In this document: piece after piece, positions 18,326 through 27,775 of the stretch
How positions within the stretch are numbered: position 1 is the first letter of the stretch
Layout: each line of letters opens with the position of its first letter
Source of the DNA: an uncultured Sutterella sp.
Lineage (GTDB): Bacteria > Pseudomonadota > Gammaproteobacteria > Burkholderiales > Burkholderiaceae_F
DNA length: 64,000 nt
Assembly: GCA_902463725.1 (NCBI GenBank)
Contig: CABQGK010000003.1
Span: forward strand, 221,718 to 285,717
Direction of reading: 5' to 3'
The notes under the pieces: generated by a model
Databases searched by the model: none
Told to the model about the DNA's origin: nothing
What the model saw: the letters and a program-made list of their open reading frames with translations, nothing else
Translations under genes and position numbers: made by a program

Positions 18326-19420
18326 ATGAATTTCATCTGCACACGTTGCGGGACTCGCACGCCGAGCACAACGCATGAAGCGCATTGCGCCTGTGGGGGC
18401 TTATTTGAGCTCGACTTTGAGCCGCCCGCCTGGGACGCCTCGCTCATCGACCGCTCAGAGTGGAGTCTCTTTCGTTACCGCCGCTTTATGGCGATCGACG
18501 GAGAGGCTTGGCGGCGCATCAGCATGGGTGAGGGCATGACGCCGATTATGCGCCTCAACGACGATGTGCTCCTCAAGATGGACTACACCATGCCTACGCT
18601 CTCCTTTAAAGACCGTGGCGCCGCTACGCTCGTTGCTCACATGGCAGAGATTGGTGTGCGTCGCTGCGTGCAAGACAGCTCTGGTAATGCGGGCAACTCG
18701 GTAGCGGCCTACTGTGCTCGCGCTGGCATTGCCTGCGACATCTACGTGCCCGAAGGCACGAGCCCCAAGAAAATTGCCATGATCGAATCGCATGGCGCCA
18801 CAGTGCACGTCATTGCTGGTAACCGCGACCACTGTGCGGATGTCTGCCGCGCTGCGGTACGCGAGGGCGGTGCTTACTACGCCAATCATGTCTACAACCC
18901 CTATTTTTATGAGGGCATGAAGGCTTACATCTATGAGACGTTTGAGCAGCTCGGACGACTGCCCGCGTACATCGTGGTGCCTGTCGGAAACGGAACGCTC
19001 TTTTTGGGTGTCATGAAGGCCATCGAACATTTGATGCGCTCGGGGGCCATCGAGCGCGAGCCACAAGTCATTGCGCTACAGAGCGAGGCGTGTGATCCGC
19101 TCTGGCGTGCGTATCACGCTGGTCAAAGTGAGCCCGCTGAAGTCACACCACACGAAACATTGGCCGAAGGCATTGCCATTGGCCGCCCGATGCGTGGCGC
19201 GGAACTTCTTGACTACATGCGTCGCCACAATGTCACGCTCGTCCATGCTCCCGAAGATCGTATCCTCAGCGCCCGAGCCGAACTAGCTCGCAACGGAATC
19301 TACTGTGAGCATACAACGGCAGCCAACTATGCAGCTTGGCTCAAATACTGTGAAGATACGGGGCCCAAGCATGACGCCCTGATTACCATGTGTGGCGCAG
19401 GCCTCAAAAGCGACCACTAA
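18326..19420 (+). CDS. Threonine-synthase-like PLP-dependent enzyme
   Basis: 364 residues of the fold-type II PLP family. An N-terminal zinc ribbon (Cys5, Cys8, Cys21, Cys23) precedes the catalytic core. The PLP lysine is Lys95 in the threonine-synthase/dehydratase motif SFKDRG, with the substrate loop SSGNAGNS and a glycine-rich phosphate loop (PVGNGT). The start at 18326 follows AAGGAG at a good distance; a start at 18266 would lie upstream of it. The zinc ribbon and motif resemble archaeal-type threonine synthases and cysteate synthase. It sits behind a YheO-like regulator and away from thrA or thrB, so a catabolic lyase role for an unusual amino acid is equally likely. Substrate unassigned. 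Confidence 0.82.
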   Translation: MNFICTRCGTRTPSTTHEAHCACGGLFELDFEPPAWDASLIDRSEWSLFRYRRFMAIDGEAWRRISMGEGMTPIMRLNDDVLLKMDYTMPTLSFKDRGAATLVAHMAEIGVRRCVQDSSGNAGNSVAAYCARAGIACDIYVPEGTSPKKIAMIESHGATVHVIAGNRDHCADVCRAAVREGGAYYANHVYNPYFYEGMKAYIYETFEQLGRLPAYIVVPVGNGTLFLGVMKAIEHLMRSGAIEREPQVIALQSEACDPLWRAYHAGQSEPAEVTPHETLAEGIAIGRPMRGAELLDYMRRHNVTLVHAPEDRILSARAELARNGIYCEHTTAANYAAWLKYCEDTGPKHDALITMCGAGLKSDH

Positions 19421-19582
19421 CTCGCGCTTCATGGTATAACGTCTTTAAGCAGCCGCGCGGCGTAAGCCACGCTCATGGCAGAGCATACCCTTCTTCCCAG
19501 AATATGCTCCGCTCTAGACCAACCACGTGTCTCGCCGCGCCAAGACCGCTTGTGTTGCTTGGAGTCGTTTTCCCAAAAGACC

Positions 19583-20098
19583 ATGATCACCATCCGTCCA
19601 TACCGCAGCACGGACTGTGCTGCAACCATTCGGCTATTTCGTCACACGATCGCCGCAGTCAATACGCGTGACTACAGTTTGGCGCAATGCAACATGTGGA
19701 TGCAGGGCGCTGCTGACCGTCAGCGCTGGGATCAATCCCTACGATCGCACTACACCCTTGTCGCAGAAGACCACAACAAAATCGTTGGGTTTGGCGATAT
19801 TACAGAGCAAGGTTACGTGAACAGGCTTTTCGTGAGCCCACGTCATCAGCACAAGGGTATTGGTCGGCGCCTACTCGAAGCACTAGAGTGCACGTTCGCT
19901 GGGCGTCTTACCACCCACAGCTCCATTACAGCCCTACCCTTCTTCCAAGCGCAAGGCTACCAACTCCTGCGTGATGTGGTGCTCACCTTTAATGGCGTTA
20001 GTCTCAAGAGTTTTCTAATGGAAAAGGTCCGTCCCACGCCACTCGCCACAGACGACCAAAAAGCCCAGAGTGAGAGCGTCCAAGAAAACGAAAATTAA
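19583..20098 (+). CDS. GNAT family N-acetyltransferase
   Basis: 171 residues. ITIRPYRSTDCAATIRLFRHT is the usual first strand and helix (shown here as IRPYRSTDC), and the acetyl-CoA loop is visible as RHQHKGIGRRLLEAL, following VNRLFVSP. The final strand region FFQAQGYQLL is also typical. It resembles the YafP-like subgroup. The start at 19583 was chosen because homology begins there; an earlier in-frame start at 19475 would add 36 unlikely residues, and no strong ribosome binding site separates the options. The substrate is unknown. A flavoprotein gene remnant follows immediately. Confidence 0.82.
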   Translation: MITIRPYRSTDCAATIRLFRHTIAAVNTRDYSLAQCNMWMQGAADRQRWDQSLRSHYTLVAEDHNKIVGFGDITEQGYVNRLFVSPRHQHKGIGRRLLEALECTFAGRLTTHSSITALPFFQAQGYQLLRDVVLTFNGVSLKSFLMEKVRPTPLATDDQKAQSESVQENEN

Positions 20099-20139
20099 GG
20101 CAGGTTCAGGAAGCCAACGCACACCGCCCAAAATTCTGA

Positions 20140-20391
20140 TGGGCGAGAGCGTCGACACGGCTCCTTTTCTATGCGGTGCCACTCACCACAACGATCCACC
20201 ATACGATGGGCGGCATTCGCATCAACGAGTACACGCAAGTGCTTGACGAGCAAGGTCGCGTCATTGCTGGTCTCTATGCTGCGGGCGAAGTCACGGGCGG
20301 CGTCCACGGTGCCAACCGTCTCGGTCGCAATGCGCTCACGGACCTGCTCGTGTTCGGTCACATTGCTGGCCTAGAAGCGAGTAAACACTAA
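20140..20391 (+). pseudogene. 3' remnant of a fumarate-reductase/flavocytochrome c-type flavoprotein
   Basis: About 80 codons ending in TAA match the C-terminal end of FAD-dependent fumarate or urocanate reductase-type flavoproteins: FYAVPLTTTIHHTMGG, then AGLYAAGEVTGGVHGANRLG and NALTDLLVFG. This is the last part of the FAD-binding domain; the remaining 350-400 residues and the catalytic domain are missing. A TGA interrupts the frame at 20137, and the GNAT gene ends only 41 bases before the homology begins. A protein made from here could not bind FAD on its own. I read it as the debris of a deletion that removed the rest of the gene. Confidence 0.8.
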
Positions 20392-20414
20392 GCGCAGGTC
20401 AGTCTGCCGCTAAA

Positions 20415-20453
20415 AAAGAGCGCGGGCGACGATCTCCGACAGGTCGTCGCCCG
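20415..20453 (-). terminator. Terminator of the SUKH/SUFU gene
   Basis: On the minus strand arms CGGGCGACGA and TCGTCGCCCG (20423-20432 and 20444-20453) pair perfectly, followed by CGCTC and a T6 run. It lies just after the minus-strand stop at 20463. Confidence 0.8.
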
Positions 20454-20462
20454 ATTGCGTCC

Positions 20463-23408
20463 TTAGTTCTTCTTTTTCGGTACAAACGAGGCGCGCTTGG
20501 GATCAACGCAGTACTTGAGCCCCAAGTCAACCACGCGCTTATTGTTATCGATGATCCATGCACATTCATCAGGTAGTAGCGGGATCACCGAGAAGAAGTT
20601 GCAGTACACATCAGGGGCGATCATCGCTCGACCCCGATTGATCAAGTCCACTTCGCTTGCTGCATTACCCTGTGGCATCAGCAACGCCGCCCCCGTAAAG
20701 GGCGTGATCGGGGCGATTTCCTTACCCCACTCAAAAATTCCCCCATACGCAAGCCACAGCCCCTGCTTGTACATCACGTACATGAGCACACGCAAAATCA
20801 TATAGGGCCAGATTTCATTGGGACTGTGCGGATTCCAACTGCGCGGCACCGACATAATCAGTTCACAGCGCTCGAGATACCAAGCCATATGGCTGTACTC
20901 AGGCGGCACCGTCATCTTGTAGCCCCCAAGTCCTAGCGTCACCAGCGTGTATTCTGGGCGCTGTGCGGTAGGCGCCACCACAGCGAACTTGACCTCGAGC
21001 TCTGGGGCATCATCAGAAAAATGCATTCCTATGACGTCAGTGACTGGACCAATATAGCGCTGGATATGGCGTAGCGCACCCTGAAACTCTTCGCTATCGT
21101 AGCGCATGCCCTTCAACATTTCCTCGTCGAGTACGTGGCCTGCTTCAGTGCGCCAGTACGCAAGCATATCTTGGGTATAGGCGTCGAAATCCACTAGGAT
21201 CTGCTCGTAATGGGAACGTAGCGTTTCGATATCTTCGCGGAATAAGGTATCGTCCGCGTTAAGCTCCGTCAGAAGGAAGGTCAAATCTCGGTACGCCTGC
21301 TCAATCACTAAGCGGTTCGGCGCCACCCCTTCTTCCATCGCCCGTTTACCTTCCAAATGCCCTTCAGCATAGGCTTTCAGATAGTCGATATAAAGGTCAT
21401 CGCTCAAGCCTTCCTTGATCTGGCGAATGATCAAGAGCGCCTCGGCATACTCCTGCAGATTGTTGTAGCTCCAAGCCACACTCGTCATCAGTTCCACCGT
21501 GCGATCGTCGGGCGACAACATTCTCACGCCTTCGATCACCTCACGGTCGTTGCCAGACTCCATGAGCCATTCGATGCGCTGCTCAAGGTTAACGGGCATT
21601 GTTTTTGCTGTGCGACTGATGATCTCTTCAACTTCAAGTAGCCCCTTTTTGAGTTGCAGGCCGCGCCCAGGGATGAGTGCGAGGAAATCCGTCGCCAAAA
21701 ACTTCTCAAGCCACTTGTCGACAACACCGCGTGAAAGTCGCTGCACGGAGAAGAAAGGCTTATCGACCCAAGGACCCACAAGTTCCACCATTCGAGCCGC
21801 CAACTCTTCCGGCGTATTCTTCTCTTCGTTTTGTAAAACCAACGCAACAAGAAGCTTCAGGAAGATACCACTCTCAGTATCCATCCCTAGCACAGGTTCA
21901 TGATGGCGGTTCACTACTTTGAAGAGCGCTTGACGTAGTGCACGGTTCATCACAATCGGATCCACGGATCCACTGACAAGCCGCAAAAGCTCTGCACGCA
22001 GTGGGGAGCTGACGCAATCAGAAAAGTACCGCATCAAGCTTTCAATCTCGCTTGGCATCATCTCATAGAGCGACGCATCCACAAGGAGCGTCATAAAGTC
22101 GTCAAAGCTCTCCGCGACCTCCATGACACCGATCTCAGGATCCGAGTCAAAGAAGACAACGCGAGGCGCTTGCCCCTCAGCACGACAATCGAGCGCGAAC
22201 ACGCACTGATCTTGATCAGGCAAATAGGCAATCGGTACCACGCGCTCGGGTAAATTAAGACGCGTAGCGATCGCGCTTTGTGCTTCTGGATCCACCGCGA
22301 GGAACTTCCCCACCATCAGGTGATTACGAGCCCAGGAGTTGTAGTTCGCTTGGATGGCAGGACGTTTGAGTGCTCCGCCATTTTGCATGCGCATCACTTT
22401 GACATAGGAGTCGGGTAACTTCACCGAGAAGGCCTGTTCAAGCGCAGCAAGCGACTCGGGGCTCGCAGGCTCAATCGTTTCGGCATTTTCGAGTGGCGCC
22501 CAAAAATCGTCAAAGTTAATTTTCACGTCGCCGTTTTGGTGTTTTCTGCGCTCAAGTTCAATGCGTAGATTTCGGAACATCGCTTTGACATCAAAGAGTC
22601 GACCATCAGGCAACGTGTCCTTAACCTCTTCGTACTTCTCAAACCAACGCTCGTAGAGCTTGACAAGTGCTTCACTCGGCTCTTCAGCTGCCATATCCGA
22701 GAAAGCAATACGCGCATCGTACCAAAAGAAGTCACGTTCACTGTCGGCGAGCGCCTCTAAGCACTTGATCACTTCCGTGCCAATGCGCCATACCCCGTCG
22801 TAGCTAGAGCATTTACGAATGAGAAAGCACCAATACGTACGCTTGGATTGGGTCATTTCCCAGAAAGGCTGATTGCTCGCCTCGCGCAACATCTTCTTGA
22901 GCTCATTGAGATCTGGCTGTGTGTTAGCACGATCTTCGAGGCGAATCCAGTAGTCATTGTCGTGCTCAGGCTCGGTTGGAATGGGAAACAATGCCCAGTC
23001 CGCGCGTTCACCCCAAAGCACCAACGCAGAGGGATCCTCTTTAAAGAGCTGCGCAATAAGGTGTTGCACGCGCTCATGTTCACCCGCAGTCCTCGCGCTA
23101 CGCACGATCCGCATTACCGTTGCACTAACACCCCAACTGCCGAGTTCAAAAATCCCCTCTTCATCCGTATAGGCTGCTGTAAATTCAATGGCCTTTCGTA
23201 GTACGGGATTTTGCAAATCGTCTTTGAGAAGGCTCGATAACTTCGCTAACCAGCTAAACGCCTCAGCATTACTGCACTCCTCGTGCGTTAGATACTGTCT
23301 TAGGGAAGAGAGCAACGCCTCAATGAGGGTAGGATCTTGGGGGTTGAGCGCAAACGTGTCGAGATCGGCAAGTCGAGGAAGCGGCTGTTGCAGCATAGGC
23401 TTTTCCAT
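20463..23408 (-). CDS. Large SUKH and SUFU domain protein, possible poly-immunity protein
   Basis: 981 residues without signal peptide or membrane segment. Residues 1-300 are helical and unassigned. Residues about 315-445 resemble SMI1/KNR4 (SUKH): LEQAFSVKLPDSYVKVMRMQ, then the FLAVDPE and VVFFDSDPEIG segments. Residues about 630-700 look like a TPR pair (AWSYNNLQEYAEALLIIRQI). Residues about 785-960 match suppressor-of-fused (SUFU): YTLVTLGLGGYKMTVP, IWPYMILRVL, LAYGGIF and FFSVIPLLPDE. SUKH and SUFU are both immunity-protein families of bacterial polymorphic toxin systems. No toxin gene is adjacent, so an immunity role is inference; the alternative is a housekeeping regulator. The start may be 23408 or the ATG at 23396. 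A terminator follows the stop. Confidence 0.8.
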   Translation of the reverse strand: MEKPMLQQPLPRLADLDTFALNPQDPTLIEALLSSLRQYLTHEECSNAEAFSWLAKLSSLLKDDLQNPVLRKAIEFTAAYTDEEGIFELGSWGVSATVMRIVRSARTAGEHERVQHLIAQLFKEDPSALVLWGERADWALFPIPTEPEHDNDYWIRLEDRANTQPDLNELKKMLREASNQPFWEMTQSKRTYWCFLIRKCSSYDGVWRIGTEVIKCLEALADSERDFFWYDARIAFSDMAAEEPSEALVKLYERWFEKYEEVKDTLPDGRLFDVKAMFRNLRIELERRKHQNGDVKINFDDFWAPLENAETIEPASPESLAALEQAFSVKLPDSYVKVMRMQNGGALKRPAIQANYNSWARNHLMVGKFLAVDPEAQSAIATRLNLPERVVPIAYLPDQDQCVFALDCRAEGQAPRVVFFDSDPEIGVMEVAESFDDFMTLLVDASLYEMMPSEIESLMRYFSDCVSSPLRAELLRLVSGSVDPIVMNRALRQALFKVVNRHHEPVLGMDTESGIFLKLLVALVLQNEEKNTPEELAARMVELVGPWVDKPFFSVQRLSRGVVDKWLEKFLATDFLALIPGRGLQLKKGLLEVEEIISRTAKTMPVNLEQRIEWLMESGNDREVIEGVRMLSPDDRTVELMTSVAWSYNNLQEYAEALLIIRQIKEGLSDDLYIDYLKAYAEGHLEGKRAMEEGVAPNRLVIEQAYRDLTFLLTELNADDTLFREDIETLRSHYEQILVDFDAYTQDMLAYWRTEAGHVLDEEMLKGMRYDSEEFQGALRHIQRYIGPVTDVIGMHFSDDAPELEVKFAVVAPTAQRPEYTLVTLGLGGYKMTVPPEYSHMAWYLERCELIMSVPRSWNPHSPNEIWPYMILRVLMYVMYKQGLWLAYGGIFEWGKEIAPITPFTGAALLMPQGNAASEVDLINRGRAMIAPDVYCNFFSVIPLLPDECAWIIDNNKRVVDLGLKYCVDPKRASFVPKKKN

Positions 23409-23538
23409 CTTGAAGTGTGGGACCGCCCGGCCATCAAACTAGGGTCATGGGAAAGTGGCCGAGATTGTATTGTCTTGTCCAAAGATTCTATCACCCATAA
23501 GGTCTACGCCATTATGGTGTTTTCACCGAGACCAACAA

Positions 23539-23574
23539 AAAAGCCAGCAGGCATAGAAGCACATTACTGGCTTT
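23539..23574 (-). terminator. Terminator after the alcohol dehydrogenase gene region
   Basis: On the minus strand the arms AAAGCCAG and CTGGCTTT enclose a 20-base loop and are followed by TTTTTG. It lies 49 bases after the stop of the alcohol dehydrogenase gene. Confidence 0.7.
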
Positions 23575-23622
23575 GGGTGTGAGCAGAGCCTTTTGGGCGC
23601 GCTTGCGCCCCAAACGCCCTCT

Positions 23623-24789
23623 CTATAGACAGGCCTTCATGATAGAGAGCACGTCGGCCTCTGCAAGCGGTAGCAGATGCCCAACCGTGCCGCGGCGGCA
23701 ACAACGCGCAGCGAGCTCTTCAACGGGGCAATCTGTAATGCCAAGCTCAGAGAGCGTAAGCGGCATGCCCATATTCTGGTAGAAAGCGCACAGTTTTGCG
23801 ATGCCGAGCGCAATCGTGTCGGACTCATTTTCCTGCGCAGCAATGCCCATCACGCGGATAGCAAACTGGATGAAGCGCTTGGGTTTTTGCTGACTAACAT
23901 AGCGCATCCAGTTGGGAATAACGATCGCCAAGCCCACACCATGCACGATCGAGTCGTTCCAGCCAGAGAGCTCATGTTCGATGGCGTGACATGCCCAGTC
24001 TTCCTCACGTCCAAGACCGAAATAGCCGTTGTGTGCAAAGGTGCCAACCATGGCAACCTGACACCACGAGTCATAGTCCTCAGGATTTTTGTGCACGCGT
24101 AGCCCAAACACCATCGCTGTTCGAAGCGCCGCTTCGGCCTGTGCGTCGGTATAAGCAGTATGAGCCGTGTCGCTGAAATAGCGCTCCATGATGTGTGACA
24201 TCATATCCACTACCCCTGCGCCAACCTGCAAAATCGGTAGCGTCATGAAGAGCTCAGGGTTGATGATGGCGGCCTTAGGACGAATGCATTCGGCGCCAAT
24301 CCCAGTCTTAACCCCCTCATGGGTCATCACAGAACGGATGCTTTGCTCGGAGCCTGCTGCTGGAAGCGTCAAGACAGCAATCACAGGCAGTGCTTCGCTT
24401 GGCGCACGAGCTTCAGCAAAAAAGGGCCACGGATCTGCCTGTGTTTTGAGCGCCACCGCAGCACTCTTGGCGGTGTCAATCACCGAGCCCCCACCCGCAC
24501 CGAGCACAAGGTCAATGTCCCCAGCGTGGAACTCTTCGAGCAGCTTGTGTACAAAGCTCATTTGCGGATTGGGCTGAACGCCGCCACGCGCCACCACGGT
24601 GTGACCCGCTTTCGTGAGCTCTTCTTCAAGACGAGCAAGTAACCCTGAACGTACGACGGAGCCGCCTCCGTAGATAATGAGTACGCGTCCCGTACGTCCG
24701 AGAATCGATCGAGCGAGTTCGCCAACTTGGCGCTCCGCACCACGACCAAACACGAGGCGGCAAGGATTGTAGTAGGTAAAGTTGAGCAT
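23623..24789 (-). CDS. Iron-containing alcohol dehydrogenase, YqhD/BDH type
   Basis: 388 residues of the group III metal-dependent dehydrogenases. The NAD(P)-binding half begins with FGRGAERQVG, and the dinucleotide loop is LGAGGGSVIDTAK. The metal site is in the second half: Asp and His in VVDMMSHIMERYF and the His pair in CHAIEHELS and IVHGVGLA. It reduces aldehydes to alcohols with NADPH or NADH in the cytoplasm and may detoxify short aldehydes or serve fermentation. GGGGGCC precedes the ATG as a plausible ribosome binding site. It stands apart from its neighbours by gaps of more than 150 bases on both sides. Substrate unassigned. Confidence 0.9.
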   Translation of the reverse strand: MLNFTYYNPCRLVFGRGAERQVGELARSILGRTGRVLIIYGGGSVVRSGLLARLEEELTKAGHTVVARGGVQPNPQMSFVHKLLEEFHAGDIDLVLGAGGGSVIDTAKSAAVALKTQADPWPFFAEARAPSEALPVIAVLTLPAAGSEQSIRSVMTHEGVKTGIGAECIRPKAAIINPELFMTLPILQVGAGVVDMMSHIMERYFSDTAHTAYTDAQAEAALRTAMVFGLRVHKNPEDYDSWCQVAMVGTFAHNGYFGLGREEDWACHAIEHELSGWNDSIVHGVGLAIVIPNWMRYVSQQKPKRFIQFAIRVMGIAAQENESDTIALGIAKLCAFYQNMGMPLTLSELGITDCPVEELAARCCRRGTVGHLLPLAEADVLSIMKACL

Positions 24790-24949
24790 GACGGCCCCCA
24801 GTACAAATTTGCGATGACTCCATTATACGAGGCAGTGCCAGCGCATAAGTGTCTCCGCGCGTCGAGTGCTTGTTTACAACGCTCACGGCGTGCGTAGCGT
24901 AAAAGAATGTGGGCTGTTTTAGAAGGCGTATACCGCCCAGACCACACAC

Positions 24950-25756
24950 TCAATGCGTCAGGCGGCGACGGCGTTGCTCAAAAAGACAAACAGCGGCAGC
25001 GGCGGCGACGTTCAAGCTTTCGCAGTCCGCCTCAATAGGAATGTAGTAGCGGCGGTCGGCAACGCGACAAGCCGCCTCAGAGACACCTGGGCCCTCTGCC
25101 CCCATGACCCACGCGGTAGGTGAGGCGGGGTAATTCGTCGCACGAAAGAGATCTTCTCCACCGCGCGCGTCCGCCACACAAATGGCACCGTGAAAGGCCT
25201 CACGGAACGCCTCCACAGGCATATTTTCGATGAGCGTGGCACCAAAATGCGCGCCCATGCCTGCGCGCAACACTTTCGGCGCCCAAAGCTGCGCTGCGCT
25301 CGGGGAGCTCACAATCGTCTTCACCCCAGCGGCAACGGCCGTACGAATCAACGTACCAGCGTTTCCCGCATCCTGTACGCCATCCAAGTAGAGAACATCC
25401 CCCGAAAAAGCGCTGGCAGCGCCGCGTGGCACAGCGATCTCGACCATAAGCCCGACGCCATGCTCCACGGGAGAGAGCTGAGCGTACAGGGCACCAGATA
25501 ATTCAAAGAGCGGCGCATCGCTATGGCGCAGTAACGCTTCACAGAGCGTGTGCGCTTCCGCACTCAGCCCACGAGCATCGATCATCACAGCGTTAACGAC
25601 GACGCTTGCCGCGTGCGCAAGAATGCTTTGCGCGAGGTGCGCTCCTTCACAAAGCGTCGCCCCTTCTTTTTTCACGGCGCGGCTCTCAAGCGCTAAGCGC
25701 TTCCAGCGCTTAAAGCGTGCATTGTCTTCACTTTCGATGCGTGCTGCTAGCTTCAT
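24950..25756 (-). CDS. TrmH/SpoU family RNA 2'-O-methyltransferase
   Basis: 268 residues: an N-terminal substrate-binding domain and a C-terminal SPOUT domain with the three knot motifs DGVQDAGNAGTLIRTA (motif 1), VMGAEGPG (motif 2) and IPIEADCESLNVAAA (motif 3). It transfers a methyl group from SAM to a ribose in rRNA or tRNA. RlmB-like and TrmH-like members cannot be told apart here. The start at 25756 (ATG) was taken over a TTG at 25768; neither has a strong ribosome binding site. It follows rnhB on the same strand after 74 bases and is the last gene of the lpxA-lpxB-rnhB run, as in many betaproteobacteria. Confidence 0.88.
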   Translation of the reverse strand: MKLAARIESEDNARFKRWKRLALESRAVKKEGATLCEGAHLAQSILAHAASVVVNAVMIDARGLSAEAHTLCEALLRHSDAPLFELSGALYAQLSPVEHGVGLMVEIAVPRGAASAFSGDVLYLDGVQDAGNAGTLIRTAVAAGVKTIVSSPSAAQLWAPKVLRAGMGAHFGATLIENMPVEAFREAFHGAICVADARGGEDLFRATNYPASPTAWVMGAEGPGVSEAACRVADRRYYIPIEADCESLNVAAAAAVCLFEQRRRRLTH

Positions 25757-25830
25757 GACTATGTCCAATACCGTCTTTGGTGATTCTGCGAGTGCAAGCG
25801 CTCGCCCCCTATTACCGTAATGTCCTGCAT

Positions 25831-26520
25831 TTAGTATTGCGCGCTTTCGTGCACTGCAAGCAAGCTTCGGACAGGCTCAAACGTGCGTCGGTGGGCGGGA
25901 CACGGCCCCAAGCGCTTAAGCGCCTCTAGATGCTCGGGCGTGCCATAGCCCATGTGTGTTGCAAAACCGTAACCAGGATAGGTTTTATCAAGTTCTTGCA
26001 TCAAGTGATCACGACTCGTTTTGGCAAGAATCGAGGCAGCTGCAATCTGTGCCACCAACGCATCCCCCTTGACCAGCGTTGTGACAGGCATACTCAGCCC
26101 CTTAGGGGTGTAGTTACCATCGACGAGCACAACACTCGGACGCACCGCAAGCGTATTGACCGCTTGACGCATCGCGCGCACAGTCGCCTGCAAGATGTTT
26201 AGGCGCTCGATATCCCGAGCGCTACCCCAACTGACGCACCAAGCAAGCGCCTTTGCACGAATTTCTTCCGCAAGCGCCTCTCGCTCAAGTGCGCTCAACG
26301 CTTTGGAGTCGTCCAATCCCTCAATCGGCATATCCGCGTTGAGGATGACGGCTCCAACCGAGACGGGGCCAGCAAGCGCGCCACGACCCGCTTCATCGAC
26401 CCCAGCAGCCAGTGACTCTTCCCAAGGGAAAGGCAGGGCGCCAAAAAGATCAGGGGCGCCCCCCGCAAGTTGCGGCGCAGGCTCCTTACTGCCAAGCCAA
26501 CGCCAATCATCGTACGTCAT
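25831..26520 (-). CDS. rnhB: Ribonuclease HII
   Basis: 229 residues. RNase HII removes ribonucleotides from DNA. The catalytic acids are visible: Asp42 and Glu43 in GVDEAGRGALAGPV, and the Asp in VLVDGN. It carries an extra N-terminal 35 residues ahead of the usual GVDEAGRG start. AGGACTCG precedes the ATG. The gene begins 21 bases after lpxB, the usual neighbour. Confidence 0.95.
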   Translation of the reverse strand: MTYDDWRWLGSKEPAPQLAGGAPDLFGALPFPWEESLAAGVDEAGRGALAGPVSVGAVILNADMPIEGLDDSKALSALEREALAEEIRAKALAWCVSWGSARDIERLNILQATVRAMRQAVNTLAVRPSVVLVDGNYTPKGLSMPVTTLVKGDALVAQIAAASILAKTSRDHLMQELDKTYPGYGFATHMGYGTPEHLEALKRLGPCPAHRRTFEPVRSLLAVHESAQY

Positions 26521-26541
26521 CGAGTCCTAACCTCTTTTCAG

Positions 26542-27702
26542 TTAGGACTTAGCCAACCGAGCGACGACCTCGGCCGTCAGCCCAGCGGTATCCGCCATCA
26601 GCGAGGTGTGCAGTTCACTAAAGCGCTCAATGAGTTGAGCACGTTTCGCGTCATTTTGAAGTGCGTCTTCAAGTGCCCATGAAATTTGATCAGGTTCGCA
26701 GAAAAACTGCAAAAACTCAGGAACCACCTTTTCACCGAGCAGAATATTCGGTAGCGACACGCAGTCAATGAGGCCTTTCTTTTCCATCAATAGCCCCGTG
26801 AGCCCCGGCATACGGTACCCCACCACCATGGGCTTTTTGTAGAGTGCACACTCAAGCGCTGCCGTCCCCGACGCAACTAGTACCGCATCGGAGGCTTCGA
26901 TCATACGATGGCTTGCACCTACAACAATATGTGCATGCTCAAGCACGGTGGGATGCGCAGCGAGTTGCTGCTGCACAGCCACTTTGGCCTCATCGCTCAC
27001 CACCGGGATCAGAACCTCCATCGCACCCGCACGCTTAATGAGGCGGCTGACGGCTTCAAAGAAAATGGCACCGCACCCTGCGAGCTCACTCTTTCGAGAG
27101 CCTGGCATGACGCAGAGGACAGGACGCCCCTCGGGCTGCACGCCAAGTTCAGCGCGCGCCGCTTCCGTCTGCGGTTGCATAGGAATGATGCCCGCAAGCG
27201 GGTGGCCAACAAAGGTGGCCGCAATACCCGCTCGGCGATAGATTTTCGCTTCAAATGGAAAGAGCAGAAGCATATGATCCACCGCGCGACGAATGGTTTG
27301 TATGCGCTCAGGGCGCCACGCCCAAATGGAAGGGCTCACCATGTGAATAACGGGAATACGGCGACGACGCAACTCGGTTTCGAGCCCTAGATTAAAGTCT
27401 GGGGCATCCACCCCAATAAAAGCGCGCGGCAGCGAATCCGAGATACGTTGGGCGAGCGAGCGACGAAGGCGCCAGAGTCTCGGCAGATGTTGAAGCACTT
27501 CAACATAACCGCGAACGGAAAGTTCGCTAATGTCGTGCCAAGCACGGAAGCCCTCAGCGGCCATTTTTGGGCCACCAATACCATAGCAAAGCGCGCCGCC
27601 CAAGGCGTCTCTTACCTGGGGCATCACAAGCGACGCAATAAAGTCCCCGCTCGCTTCGCCAGCTAGCCAAAAAACGCCTTCTCGATCAATACCACTTGCC
27701 AT
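26542..27702 (-). CDS. lpxB: Lipid-A-disaccharide synthase
   Basis: 386 residues of glycosyltransferase family 19. It joins UDP-2,3-diacylglucosamine and lipid X at the inner face of the membrane. Typical segments: WLAGEASGDFIAS at the start, YGIGGPKM, VGHPLAG, LCVMPGSRKSEL in the nucleotide site and VLVASGTAALE near the end. The ATG at 27702 has GAGGG upstream; a TTG at 27708 is less likely. lpxA lies 73 bases upstream. Confidence 0.95.
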   Translation of the reverse strand: MASGIDREGVFWLAGEASGDFIASLVMPQVRDALGGALCYGIGGPKMAAEGFRAWHDISELSVRGYVEVLQHLPRLWRLRRSLAQRISDSLPRAFIGVDAPDFNLGLETELRRRRIPVIHMVSPSIWAWRPERIQTIRRAVDHMLLLFPFEAKIYRRAGIAATFVGHPLAGIIPMQPQTEAARAELGVQPEGRPVLCVMPGSRKSELAGCGAIFFEAVSRLIKRAGAMEVLIPVVSDEAKVAVQQQLAAHPTVLEHAHIVVGASHRMIEASDAVLVASGTAALECALYKKPMVVGYRMPGLTGLLMEKKGLIDCVSLPNILLGEKVVPEFLQFFCEPDQISWALEDALQNDAKRAQLIERFSELHTSLMADTAGLTAEVVARLAKS

Positions 27703-27775
27703 GCTCAACCCTCGTTATCTTTGCGCTCAGCGCAACGGCGCCAAACGTCACTATGCCAAAGACTTTGTGCGACGC

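Noticed and set aside
18455..19066. 203-residue minus-strand frame opposite the PLP enzyme
   Set aside because: Shadow of the conserved zinc-ribbon PLP gene.
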